DNA of 64,000 nucleotides from Chryseobacterium sp. Its GTDB lineage: Bacteria > Bacteroidota > Bacteroidia > Flavobacteriales > Weeksellaceae. Each line of letters starts with the position of its first letter. The stretch's first letter is position 1. A model generated the notes under the pieces. The model saw nothing but the letters and a program-made list of their open reading frames with translations, was not told the DNA's origin and ran no database searches. The position numbers and the translations under genes were made by a program. Location: positions 62,001 through 126,000 of the forward strand of contig NZ_JARBTK010000003.1 of the NCBI RefSeq assembly GCF_029240215.1. Direction: 5' to 3'. Positions 8,692 through 16,159 of this stretch are shown piece by piece.

Positions 8692-9285
8692 ATGTTAATC
8701 GATAATATTGAAGAAGGTTACTTCTATCATATTTATAACAGAGGAAACAATGGTGGAGATATTTTTTTTGATGAAGAAAATTATGAATATTTTCTTAAAC
8801 TGTTGGCAAAATATATAATTCCGGTTGCAGATATTTATTGCTATTGCCTTCTTAAAAACCATTTTCATTTACTGGTTAGAATTAAAGAAATTGCCGATGT
8901 TAGAAGTGATGAATTAAGTTATAGAACTACAAAAAAGCCTTTATCTGTTAATGCTTCAAAACAATTTGCTCATATGTTCAATGCTTATGCGCAGGCAATT
9001 AATAAAAGGTATTCTAGAACAGGAAGTCTTTTTGAAAAACCTTTTGAAAGAAAAAGAATTACTAATGAAGATTATCTAAGACAAGTAATTTTATATATTC
9101 ATCATAATCCAATTCATCACAGTTTTTCAATCAGTATTGAAAACTATAAATGGAGTTCTTACAAGTCTATACTTTCTACTTCTGCGTCTAAAATAAAAAG
9201 AGAAGAAATTATTCAATTGTTCGACAGTCCCGAAAACTTTATTTATTGTCATGAAAATTATGATTTTATAAATTCTGAATTTTGA
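8692..9285 (+). CDS. REP-associated tyrosine transposase (RAYT, Y1_Tnp / IS200-like)
   Basis: 197 residues. It has the Y1 transposase start Y-F-Y-H-I-Y-N-R-G-N-N, the HUH motif His57-Phe-His59 in K-N-H-F-H-L-L-V, the S-L-F-E-K-P-F-x-R-K block and the C-terminal Y-L-R-Q-V-I-L-Y-I-H-H-N-P signature with Tyr128 and Tyr135 as catalytic candidates. RAYTs are single-copy IS200 relatives domesticated to handle REP palindromes by single-strand cleavage. Here the gene is bracketed by two identical 33-bp palindromes 45 bp upstream and 16 bp downstream, the classical REP-RAYT layout. The gene looks intact. Confidence 0.92.
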   Translation: MLIDNIEEGYFYHIYNRGNNGGDIFFDEENYEYFLKLLAKYIIPVADIYCYCLLKNHFHLLVRIKEIADVRSDELSYRTTKKPLSVNASKQFAHMFNAYAQAINKRYSRTGSLFEKPFERKRITNEDYLRQVILYIHHNPIHHSFSISIENYKWSSYKSILSTSASKIKREEIIQLFDSPENFIYCHENYDFINSEF

Positions 9286-9301
9286 GATAGTAAATAAACA
9301 G

Positions 9302-9334
9302 AACCCTGCCAGCGTTTTAAACGCTGGCAGGGTT
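9302..9334. repeat. 33-bp perfect palindrome flanking RAYT, right copy
   Basis: Identical to 8614-8646 in sequence and orientation. It lies 16 bp after the RAYT stop codon. Confidence 0.85.
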
Positions 9335-9378
9335 GAGGGTTGAAGATTTAATAATAAAAAGTTGAAGTAAAAAATCAA

Positions 9379-9819
9379 ATGAGCAAAACAGAAATATTAA
9401 ATATTTTAAAAGATAAAATAGCACATAAAATTCAGGTTTTTGAAAATCTGATTGCCGAAACACGTGCTTCAAGCAATGATACCAAAAGCTCGATGGGCGA
9501 TAAATATGAAACCGGTCGCGAAATGTTGCAGCAGGAAATCAACAACGTACAGAGACAATTGAATGAAACTCTGAACCAGCAAAGTTTTCTTCAGAAATTA
9601 AGTACTGAAATCTGTTCAAAAGTTCAGAACGGAGCTTTGGTGAAAACCGACAAAGGCTTATTTTATATTTCAGCTTCGCTTGGTGAAATCACTTTTGAAA
9701 ATCAGAAAATCATGACGATCTCAAGCGAATCTCCTTTGGCTAAAGAAATGTTCGGAAAAAAAGAATCTGAAACTTTTATCATGAATAAAGTAAGTCAGAT
9801 TATTGAAAAAATTTGGTAA
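9379..9819 (+). CDS. GreA/GreB-like two-domain protein
   Basis: 146 residues. Residues 1-75 form an amphipathic coiled coil rich in Q, N and E; the rest is a small beta domain ending S-P-L-A-K-E-M-F-G-K-K-E-S-E-T-F, which resembles the S-P-L-G-x-A-L-x-G-K motif of the GreA/GreB C-terminal domain. That layout matches Gre factors that act in the RNA polymerase secondary channel, but the protein is shorter and lacks an obvious acidic tip pair, so it may be a Gre-like regulator of unknown activity. The next gene starts 3 bp later, suggesting one transcript. Confidence 0.6.
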   Translation: MSKTEILNILKDKIAHKIQVFENLIAETRASSNDTKSSMGDKYETGREMLQQEINNVQRQLNETLNQQSFLQKLSTEICSKVQNGALVKTDKGLFYISASLGEITFENQKIMTISSESPLAKEMFGKKESETFIMNKVSQIIEKIW

Positions 9820-9822
9820 AAT

Positions 9823-10476
9823 ATGAAACATCTTAGAAATTTTTTTCCGGTTTTATTTTTAGTCGCTTATTCTTTGGTTCAGGGGCAAATCATTGCAAAT
9901 GTTTCTGCAAAAAACTATGATTTACAATTTGTAGATATTACAATTGGGGATTTGATCGTACAACTTAATAATGTTGGTGAAATTTCAGGTTTTTATCCAG
10001 ACAATTCTGATGGAGATGTCGATTATTATGATAATTCAAATTTTGATGCGTATAGATCTGGAAAATTGAAAACAATTGGGAACTTAAAAATTGATTATTG
10101 GGATATTTTAGACAAGAATGATAGAAGATTTGGTAAAATTAAGAATATTGGAAATATTTCAATAGAGTATTTCGACAATTTTGATATGGAAAAAACGGGC
10201 AAGGTAAAGAAAATTGGGAATATCCAGATTGATTATTGGGACAAAGATGTCATTGATAACAGCAGACTGGGGAAATTGAAATTGGTAGGGAATGCCTCAG
10301 TAGAATTTGGTTTGAAAGATAATATTGATTCGAGTAAATATAAAAAACTCATAAAGTTCGGAGCAGTGAATTTAGATTATTGGAATGACAAAATTTTTGA
10401 TAAAGAAAAATTTGGAAAGTTGAAATCTATAAAAGGAAATACCCAAGACGTTTCAGTAAAACTGGTTTGGCAATAA
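9823..10476 (+). CDS. Secreted protein with ~24-residue repeats, unknown function
   Basis: 217 residues with a signal peptide cleaved near Q-G-Q (about residue 22). From residue 75 on it is built of about five degenerate repeats of the form G-K-(L/I/V)-K-x-I-G-N-x-x-I-(D/E)-Y-(W/F)-D separated by 10-12 charged residues. This suggests a regular beta structure or solenoid outside the cytoplasm. No family is recognised. It is probably co-transcribed with the Gre-like gene (3 bp apart), an unusual pairing of a cytoplasmic and an exported product. Confidence 0.6.
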   Translation: MKHLRNFFPVLFLVAYSLVQGQIIANVSAKNYDLQFVDITIGDLIVQLNNVGEISGFYPDNSDGDVDYYDNSNFDAYRSGKLKTIGNLKIDYWDILDKNDRRFGKIKNIGNISIEYFDNFDMEKTGKVKKIGNIQIDYWDKDVIDNSRLGKLKLVGNASVEFGLKDNIDSSKYKKLIKFGAVNLDYWNDKIFDKEKFGKLKSIKGNTQDVSVKLVWQ

Positions 10477-10571
10477 AATTTAAGAAAAATTTATCATTGC
10501 TTCATATTGAATCTAAAATTGATTGTCGTAAATTTATTATATAATTAAAATGCACAAAAAATCTTATCAAT

Positions 10572-11321
10572 ATGGGAATTTTAGACAATAAAGTGGCTCT
10601 TGTTACAGGAGCAGGTTCAGGAATCGGATTGGCAATTGCTCAATCTTACGCAAAAGAAGGCGCAAAAGTAGTCGTATCAGATATTAATGAAGAACACGGC
10701 AATCAGGCTGTAGAAAAAATAAAATCTGAGGGTGGTGAAGCATCTTTCGTAAAAGCAGATACTTCAAAAGCTGAAGAAGTGGAAGCTTTGATCAAGTCGA
10801 CCGTTGAAATCTACGGAAGATTGGATGTGGCTTGTAACAATGCCGGAATCGGAGGTGACCAGAAACTGACCGGAGAATACGATCTTGACAGCTGGAGAAA
10901 AGTTTTAAGTGTAAATTTAGACGGTGTTTTCTACGGTTGCAAATATCAATTGGAACAAATGGAAAAAAATGGTGGCGGAGTAATCGTTAATATCGCTTCA
11001 ATCCACGGAACAGTTGCAGCCCCTCTTTCATCAGCTTACACAGCGGCGAAACATGCTGTTGTTGGTTTAACTAAAAATATCGGGGCAGAATACGGACAAA
11101 AAAATATCCGTTGTAATTCTGTAGGTCCGGCTTATATTGAAACTCCTTTGCTGGAAAGCATAAGTGGAGATATGAAGGAAGCTCTAATCGCAAAACATCC
11201 GATGGGAAGACTTGGGACAGCACAGGAAGTTGCAGAGTTGGTCCTGTTTTTAAGCTCTGACAAAGCATCATTCATGACAGGAGGTTATTATCTTGTTGAT
11301 GGCGGTTATACTGCAGTTTAA
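10572..11321 (+). CDS. SDR-family oxidoreductase
   Basis: 249 residues, classical short-chain dehydrogenase size. The cofactor motif T-G-A-G-S-G-I-G is at 12-19, N-N-A-G is present, and the catalytic Y-x-x-x-K is Tyr156/Lys160 (Y-T-A-A-K) with a Ser upstream in N-I-A-S-I-H-G. The acidic residue after the second strand (S-D-I-N-E) favours NAD(H). It resembles glucose 1-dehydrogenase/cyclopentanol dehydrogenase-type SDRs; the substrate cannot be read. It is monocistronic, ending before a REP-like element and a two-way terminator. Confidence 0.85.
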   Translation: MGILDNKVALVTGAGSGIGLAIAQSYAKEGAKVVVSDINEEHGNQAVEKIKSEGGEASFVKADTSKAEEVEALIKSTVEIYGRLDVACNNAGIGGDQKLTGEYDLDSWRKVLSVNLDGVFYGCKYQLEQMEKNGGGVIVNIASIHGTVAAPLSSAYTAAKHAVVGLTKNIGAEYGQKNIRCNSVGPAYIETPLLESISGDMKEALIAKHPMGRLGTAQEVAELVLFLSSDKASFMTGGYYLVDGGYTAV

Positions 11322-11341
11322 ATTTATAATAAATCTATTTT

Positions 11342-11399
11342 AATGGAATGGGCTTTAGCTCCGTTTTCGTTTTAAGAAATGAAAAGCTTTAGCCAAATG
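11342..11399. repeat. REP-like double-hairpin element (GGCTTTAGCC family), copy 2
   Basis: GGAATGGGCTTTAGCTCCG makes the first arm; AAAGCTTTAGCCAAAT is the decayed second arm. It matches the elements at 3711 and 36027. Confidence 0.6.
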
Positions 11400-11412
11400 T
11401 AGTTTACAAATT

Positions 11413-11442
11413 AAAACACCTGCAATCACAGGTGTTTTGTTT
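11413..11442. terminator. Bidirectional terminator between SDR and GLPGLI genes
   Basis: AAAACACCTG and CAGGTGTTTT form a perfect 10-bp stem with A and T runs on either side. It can end both converging transcripts. Confidence 0.8.
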
Positions 11443-12224
11443 TATCTCTCCATTGAATTATCTTTTTTAAAAGCTTCAATCATTTGATCTCGTCTTTCCT
11501 TTGTGAGATTCTTTCTTTGAGGATAAGGGTTACTTTTAAATTCTTCTTTCTTTTTAAGATATTGTTCTCTCGTTACAGGAATTCCTTTTTGTAAAGGTGA
11601 AATCTCGACCTGCTTTTTTTCAATTCCTATCGCTTTAAAAGCATGAAAATTGTTTTCATCATTGAGTTCTAAGATAAGACCTGTTAATCCTTTGAATCTA
11701 TATGGTCCTTCAGATATTGGAATATCTTTCGTATACCAAGCAATATAAAGTCGCTTATTAAAAACTGTAGTCGCCTTATTGCACTTATATCCAAGAATAG
11801 TTTTGACATCATTATAATTCGTATTCCATTTTAAATAACTGTTCTCAAACGTAAAAGAATCACGATCTATATTTGCCGTAACAAAAACTTTTGAATTTTG
11901 TCTAAATACATAGTAATTAATATTATATTTTGGTAAATCTCCAGTATTTATATTTACTTGCTTGTTATTTTGTGCATCAATTGCCGCTTGTTTAAAAACA
12001 TTACGGGCAACCATATATTGTTGACTATAAAATAGTGATGTATTAGAATTCAAATCTAATAACATCAATTCTTTTACCCGATGACTTTGATCTAGATCTG
12101 TAGTGTCTCGAACGAAGGAATATTCATACTGAATTTGAAGTTCGGAAATTTCCTTATCATTCTTTTCTTGAGAAAAAATAGAGACAAAAGAAAGCATTGA
12201 AGAAAATAAAAGGTATTTAAGCAT
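11442..12224 (-). CDS. GLPGLI family secreted protein, module 1
   Basis: 260 residues with a signal peptide ending near F-S-Q. The family motif is at about 179-184 as G-L-T-G-L-I-L-E-L-N-D (a Thr variant of GLPGLI), preceded by W-Y-T-K-D-I-P-I-S-E-G-P-Y-R-F. Members of this family (TIGR01200) are secreted Bacteroidota proteins of unknown function, often near TonB-dependent receptors. Here the partner is a very small exported Cys-containing protein 14 bp upstream in the same operon, with a divergent XRE regulator beyond. The same arrangement recurs at 54822-56385. The C-terminus is charged, without a sorting tail. Confidence 0.85.
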   Translation of the reverse strand: MLKYLLFSSMLSFVSIFSQEKNDKEISELQIQYEYSFVRDTTDLDQSHRVKELMLLDLNSNTSLFYSQQYMVARNVFKQAAIDAQNNKQVNINTGDLPKYNINYYVFRQNSKVFVTANIDRDSFTFENSYLKWNTNYNDVKTILGYKCNKATTVFNKRLYIAWYTKDIPISEGPYRFKGLTGLILELNDENNFHAFKAIGIEKKQVEISPLQKGIPVTREQYLKKKEEFKSNPYPQRKNLTKERRDQMIEAFKKDNSMER

Positions 12225-12238
12225 CTTATAAAGTTTAA

Positions 12239-12517
12239 TTATGCTGGTAATGGATTATAAAAAGGTGCGTCACAAAACTCTTCCATTTGTGCTGCATCTA
12301 CTAGAAAACAGAATGGATCATCTTCTGGAGTAACTTCTACAATTTCTACATAACCACAAGAAGAAGTGAGCGTAATTGGATGATAGAAAACTTTTGCTTT
12401 AGAATCAATCTTACAATCAACTTTTGAAACATTTTCTTTTGTTTCTTTGACATCTGAGTTTTTAGCACTCACCAATCCAGCAACTCCCAAGGCTGCTAAA
12501 ATAACTAATTTTTTCAT
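12239..12517 (-). CDS. Small exported protein with four cysteines, module 1
   Basis: 92 residues. The signal peptide M-K-K-L-V-I-L-A-A-L-G-V-A-G-L-V-S-A is nearly the same as that of the 73-residue protein at 55695. The mature part is acidic with cysteines at 35, 54, 70 and 82 and a C-terminal N-P-L-P-A. A good -7 box (TATATTTG) lies 28 bases upstream, and the GLPGLI gene follows after 14 bp. No family is recognised. An even Cys number in an exported peptide suggests disulfides or a processed peptide. It could be the substrate or partner of the GLPGLI protein, which is inference from repeated linkage only. Confidence 0.7.
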   Translation of the reverse strand: MKKLVILAALGVAGLVSAKNSDVKETKENVSKVDCKIDSKAKVFYHPITLTSSCGYVEIVEVTPEDDPFCFLVDAAQMEEFCDAPFYNPLPA

Positions 12518-12545
12518 TGTGTAAATTTTTAATTTGTTAGTGTTA

Positions 12546-12553
12546 CAAATATA
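12546..12553 (-). promoter_or_regulatory. -7 box of small peptide/GLPGLI operon 1
   Basis: Read on the minus strand it is TATATTTG, matching TAnnTTTG, 28 bases before the start codon of the small exported protein. Confidence 0.6.
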
Positions 12554-12667
12554 TACAGTTAGAGATTAAGATAAAATTCATTTTTGAATAAATTGCATTC
12601 AAAACTGAATAAATCAATTAAATTTCAATGAATTTGTTTAATTAAGATATTAATAATCTTTTATTTT

Positions 12668-13044
12668 GCCATTCCGGAGGAATCTCAATAAAGCATTTAA
12701 TGTAAAATTTTAGATTCCTCCGGAATGACAAATTGTAAGTAAATTTTGTGTTATTATTCAAAAAAGGGTAATCAACAAAATGAATGTCCGTAATTAGTAA
12801 TGCCTTAGTTTTTAACGGTTTGTTTGTCATTCCGGAGGAATCTCAACAGAGCATTTAATATGAAAATTTTGGCTCTTCCGGAATGACAAATTGTGAGTAA
12901 ATTCTGTTTTCGTATTTAAAAAAGGGTAATCAACGAAATGGATGTCCGTAATTAGTAAGAACTTAGTTTTTAACGGTTGTTTGTCATTCCGGAGGAATCT
13001 CAACAGAGCATTTAATGTAAAAATTTAGGCTCCTCCTGAATGAC
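12668..13044. repeat. Tandem array of ~157-bp units, each with a GTCATTCC inverted repeat
   Basis: Three inverted-repeat elements (12668-12730, 12826-12887, 12983-13044; arms like GTCATTCCGGAGGAATCT and its complement) recur every 157-158 bp. The spacers are copies too: GGTAATCAAC...ATGTCCGTAATTAGTAA...TAGTTTTTAACGG. This is a tandem expansion filling the space between the XRE gene and the small-peptide promoter. The minus-strand ORFs here are by-products. Confidence 0.85.
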
Positions 13045-13148
13045 AAATTAAGAGTAAGTTTTGAATTATTATTCAAAAAAAGGAATTGACAAACATTACT
13101 TTTTAATAACATTTCCGAATAGAAATTTCTTATAGAAACTAAAAAAAC

Positions 13149-13156
13149 TATATTTG
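13149..13156 (+). promoter_or_regulatory. -7 box of XRE regulator 1 / thyA
   Basis: TATATTTG, a full TAnnTTTG match, 14 bases before the XRE start. Confidence 0.6.
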
Positions 13157-13170
13157 TATTAAAAATTACA

Positions 13171-13581
13171 ATGAAACTTTCAGATAAACTATTTACTACC
13201 CGTACTTCAAGAAAACTTTCTAAACAAGAGGTCGCAGATATGTTGGGCATGGATGTAACTACTTATGGCAGGGTAGAAGCGGGAAAGAGAAATCTCGAAA
13301 TAGATAAACTGAAACTTTTACCGGAAATGTTGGGGATAAAAGCAGAAGAAATATTAGAGCTTTTAGAAATAGAAAAGGGAAATGTTTTTAATGTTGGAAA
13401 TGGAGAACATGCGACTGGAAATGGAAGCGGAAATGGTTATGTAGAAAATTTATATACAGAAAATAAAGAAACCCTAAAAGAAGTCAAAAATTTATACTCT
13501 GAACTTCTCAATCAGAAAGATATAATGATCGAATTTTTGAAGCAGGAAAATGATACATTGAAAAATGCATTAAAAAAATAA
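13171..13581 (+). CDS. XRE-family HTH regulator, module 1
   Basis: 136 residues. Residues 5-65 are an XRE helix-turn-helix ([25 protein letters not shown]). A Gly/Asn-rich linker (80-97) follows, then a coiled coil (100-136) likely for oligomerisation. It is divergent from the small peptide/GLPGLI operon and probably controls it, as at the second locus. The stop codon is 2 bp from the thyA start, so thyA is in the same transcript and perhaps translationally coupled. It lacks a ligand domain, so the signal is unknown. Confidence 0.8.
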   Translation: MKLSDKLFTTRTSRKLSKQEVADMLGMDVTTYGRVEAGKRNLEIDKLKLLPEMLGIKAEEILELLEIEKGNVFNVGNGEHATGNGSGNGYVENLYTENKETLKEVKNLYSELLNQKDIMIEFLKQENDTLKNALKK

Positions 13582-13583
13582 TT

Positions 13584-14378
13584 ATGCAAAATTACTTAGA
13601 CCTTTTAGCACATATAAAAAATAACGGAACAGATAAAACCGACCGCACAGGAACCGGAACGAGAAGCGTTTTCGGGTATCAGTTGAGGTATGACCTGTCA
13701 AAAGGCTTTCCTTTGGTAACAACCAAAAAAGTGCATTTAAAATCAATTATTTACGAATTGCTTTGGTTTTTGAAAGGCGATACCAACGTAAAATATCTGA
13801 ATGATAACGGAGTAAGCATTTGGGATGAATGGGCGGATGAAAATGGTGATCTGGGTCCTGTTTACGGAGCGCAATGGAGAAGCTGGAACGGAGCAGATAA
13901 CAAAGTGGTTGACCAGATTTCAGAGTTGATCGATCAGATCAAAAAAAATCCTGATTCCCGAAGATTAATTGTTTCTGCCTGGAATGTTGCAGAAATTCCG
14001 AATATGGCTTTGGCGCCTTGTCATGCACTGTTTCAGTTTTATGTTGCAGACGGAAAATTATCGTTGCAGTTGTATCAGCGAAGCGCAGATGTTTTTTTGG
14101 GGGTTCCGTTTAATATTGCAAGTTATGCCTTGCTATTGATGATGGTTGCTCAGGTTTGTGATCTTGAAGTGGGGGATTATGTACATAGTTTTGGCGATGT
14201 TCATATTTACAACAATCATTTTGAGCAGGTAGAAAGACAGCTTTCAAGAGAACCAAAACAGCTTCCTACAATGAAATTAAATCCCGAAATAAAAGATATT
14301 TTTAGTTTTAATTTTGAAGATTTTACTTTAGAAAACTACGATCCGCATCCTGGAATCAAAGCTCCGGTTGCTGTTTAG
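13584..14378 (+). CDS. thyA: Thymidylate synthase
   Basis: 264 residues, the length of E. coli ThyA. It methylates dUMP to dTMP with methylene-tetrahydrofolate. Visible are D-R-T-G-T-G at the start, the nucleophile Cys146 in [21 protein letters not shown] and the C-terminal A-P-V-A-V that closes the active site. The start is 2 bp after the XRE gene; a DHFR gene is not seen nearby. A REP-like element and a terminator follow. Confidence 0.98.
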   Translation: MQNYLDLLAHIKNNGTDKTDRTGTGTRSVFGYQLRYDLSKGFPLVTTKKVHLKSIIYELLWFLKGDTNVKYLNDNGVSIWDEWADENGDLGPVYGAQWRSWNGADNKVVDQISELIDQIKKNPDSRRLIVSAWNVAEIPNMALAPCHALFQFYVADGKLSLQLYQRSADVFLGVPFNIASYALLLMMVAQVCDLEVGDYVHSFGDVHIYNNHFEQVERQLSREPKQLPTMKLNPEIKDIFSFNFEDFTLENYDPHPGIKAPVAV

Positions 14379-14419
14379 AATTTTAATAATTAAAGTCACC
14401 GTTTTTATACATCTGGTTT

Positions 14420-14476
14420 GTCATTCCGTAGGAATCTCGACAGTAATATTCAAAGATTAATTTCCTACGGAATGAC
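14420..14476. repeat. GTCATTCC inverted-repeat element, single copy
   Basis: GTCATTCCGTAGGAATCT and its near complement TTTCCTACGGAATGAC form two arms around about 22 bp. It is the same family as the arrays at 12668 and 59469. Confidence 0.75.
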
Positions 14477-14523
14477 ACACTTTGAAATTATTTTAATTAA
14501 AATAAAACTTAACATAAGTATAA

Positions 14524-14551
14524 AGTGAAGCATGAAAACTTCACTTTTTTT
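14524..14551 (+). terminator. Intrinsic terminator after thyA
   Basis: AGTGAAG / CTTCACT stem with an 8-nt loop and a T6 run. Confidence 0.8.
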
Positions 14552-14595
14552 GTAACTAATACTCACTTTTGACAACTTATCACAAAAAAACTGAT

Positions 14596-15912
14596 ATGAT
14601 TAGAAAGTTTTGCTTTTTTGTTGCTCTAAGTATTTCATCAATTGCATTTTCTCAAAATAATACCAGAGAAAAACTAAGTAATTATCTTGATTCCCTGAAT
14701 GTTCACCACAAAATCATGGGAAGCTTTGCCTTTGCAGATAACAATCAGACTTCTTTTATAAAAGTTGTAGGGTTTGCGGACGTAGAAAATAAGCAAAAAG
14801 CCAATATGAATACGCAATACCGTATTGGTTCGATTTCAAAGACTTTTACTGCGGTTTTGGTGATGAAAGCAGCTGAAGATAAAAAACTTTCACTAAGTAC
14901 AAAATTATCTCAGTTTTATCCTGAAATAGAAAACGCAGACAAGATTACCATAGAAAATCTTTTACAGCACAGAAGCGGAATTCATAATTTAACAGACGAG
15001 GCTGAATTTTTTGATTATTATACAAAACCACAAACACAGAACCAGTTAATTTCTTTTATTAAAAAATATCCGAGTGATTTTTTACCCGGAACAAAGTATA
15101 ATTACAGCAATTCGAACTATATTCTATTAGGGTTTATTCTTGAAAAAATTTATAAAAAGTCTTATGCAGATTTAGTTGAAGCCAAAATCTCAAAACCGTT
15201 AAAATTATCATTGACCAAAGTTGGAGGAAAAATAAATCCTTCTAACAATGAAGCGCAATCTTACCAATTTCTTGGAATTTATCAACCGCTGCCGGAAACA
15301 GATATGAGTATACCTGTCGGAGCAGGCAACATCATTTCTACACCCACAGAATTGTTAAAATTCATCATTGCCCTTGAAAACGGAAAACTAGTCACAAAAG
15401 AAAGTCTAAAGCAAATGAAAAACTTTAATGGCGAATACGGTTTTGGATTGGTGAAAGCTGATGTTGATGAAGTTTCAGGATACGGTCATGAAGGAGCAAT
15501 TGATGGTTTCAATTCTACGCTCTATTATTTTCCTGAGTCTAAAATTGGAGTGAGTTTTATTACGAATCAGTCTGATTATGAAAGTCAGGATATTTTAATT
15601 AAAATGATGCAGGCTGCAACAGGAAAAGATTTTCAAATTCCGGATTTCAGATCGTTTTCTGTCTCCGAAGCCGAATTGCAGCAGTTTACAGGAATATATT
15701 CTTCACCGAAAATTCCTGTTAAATTTGATATTTTTATTAAAGATAAAAAGTTAATGGCTCAGGCAACAGGACAAAGTGCATTTCCATTAGAAGCTACATC
15801 AAAAAATAGCTTTAAATTTGATACAGCAGGAATTGTTGTTAACTTTGATCCTTCTAAAAAACAGTTTACAATAATTCAATCCGGAATAGAAACTGTTTTC
15901 ACAAAAGAATAA
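14596..15912 (+). CDS. Serine beta-lactamase-like hydrolase (class C / peptidase S12 family), exported
   Basis: Start chosen at the ATG giving M-I-R-K-F-C-F-F-V-A-L-S-I-S-S-I-A-F-S-Q, a clean signal peptide; the upstream TTG at 14569 would add nine hydrophilic residues. 438 residues. Catalytic S-x-x-K is Ser79-Ile-Ser-Lys82 and Y-x-N is Tyr170-Ser-Asn172. A C-terminal domain (about 350-438) is the lipocalin-like extension often found in this family. Such proteins are periplasmic esterases or peptidases more often than true beta-lactamases. A small gene follows after 4 bp and a metallopeptidase after that, so it heads an operon. Confidence 0.87.
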   Translation: MIRKFCFFVALSISSIAFSQNNTREKLSNYLDSLNVHHKIMGSFAFADNNQTSFIKVVGFADVENKQKANMNTQYRIGSISKTFTAVLVMKAAEDKKLSLSTKLSQFYPEIENADKITIENLLQHRSGIHNLTDEAEFFDYYTKPQTQNQLISFIKKYPSDFLPGTKYNYSNSNYILLGFILEKIYKKSYADLVEAKISKPLKLSLTKVGGKINPSNNEAQSYQFLGIYQPLPETDMSIPVGAGNIISTPTELLKFIIALENGKLVTKESLKQMKNFNGEYGFGLVKADVDEVSGYGHEGAIDGFNSTLYYFPESKIGVSFITNQSDYESQDILIKMMQAATGKDFQIPDFRSFSVSEAELQQFTGIYSSPKIPVKFDIFIKDKKLMAQATGQSAFPLEATSKNSFKFDTAGIVVNFDPSKKQFTIIQSGIETVFTKE

Positions 15913-15916
15913 TCTT

Positions 15917-16147
15917 ATGAAATATCTAAAAATAAACACCGAAGAAAATGTCGATCTCGGATTGCTTCAGAATGCAATTTTACAGTTGAAAGGTGTAAAG
16001 TCTGTTGAAATTATCGACGATGAAAATCCTGAAAGCGAGCTGAAAAAAGCTTTTGCCAAAACCAAAGAACAGCTCAAGAAAGGTGATTATGAAACTTTGG
16101 TCAACGATATTTTCGACATCATTACAAAAAATAATTCTAAAAAATAA
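15917..16147 (+). CDS. Small conserved hypothetical protein (76 aa)
   Basis: M-K-Y-L-K-I-N-T-E-E then a Leu-rich helix, L-K-G-V-K-S-V-E-I-I strand and a charged helical C-terminus. No signal peptide is seen, so it is cytoplasmic although both neighbours are exported. It is 4 bp after the serine hydrolase and 12 bp before the M1 aminopeptidase, so it is translated from the same message. It has the look of a small antitoxin-like or DUF2683-like protein, but this is weak and no toxin lies beside it. Confidence 0.6.
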   Translation: MKYLKINTEENVDLGLLQNAILQLKGVKSVEIIDDENPESELKKAFAKTKEQLKKGDYETLVNDIFDIITKNNSKK

Positions 16148-16159
16148 TAAAGGAAAGAA

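Noticed and set aside
12668..13044. CRISPR-like regular spacing
   Set aside because: The spacers are repeated too, repeats are far too long, and there are no cas genes.
12642..13250. Minus-strand ORFs of 62 and 88 codons
   Set aside because: They lie across the tandem repeats and share internal repeats with each other; the second also overlaps the XRE start antisense. No ribosome-binding or protein logic.
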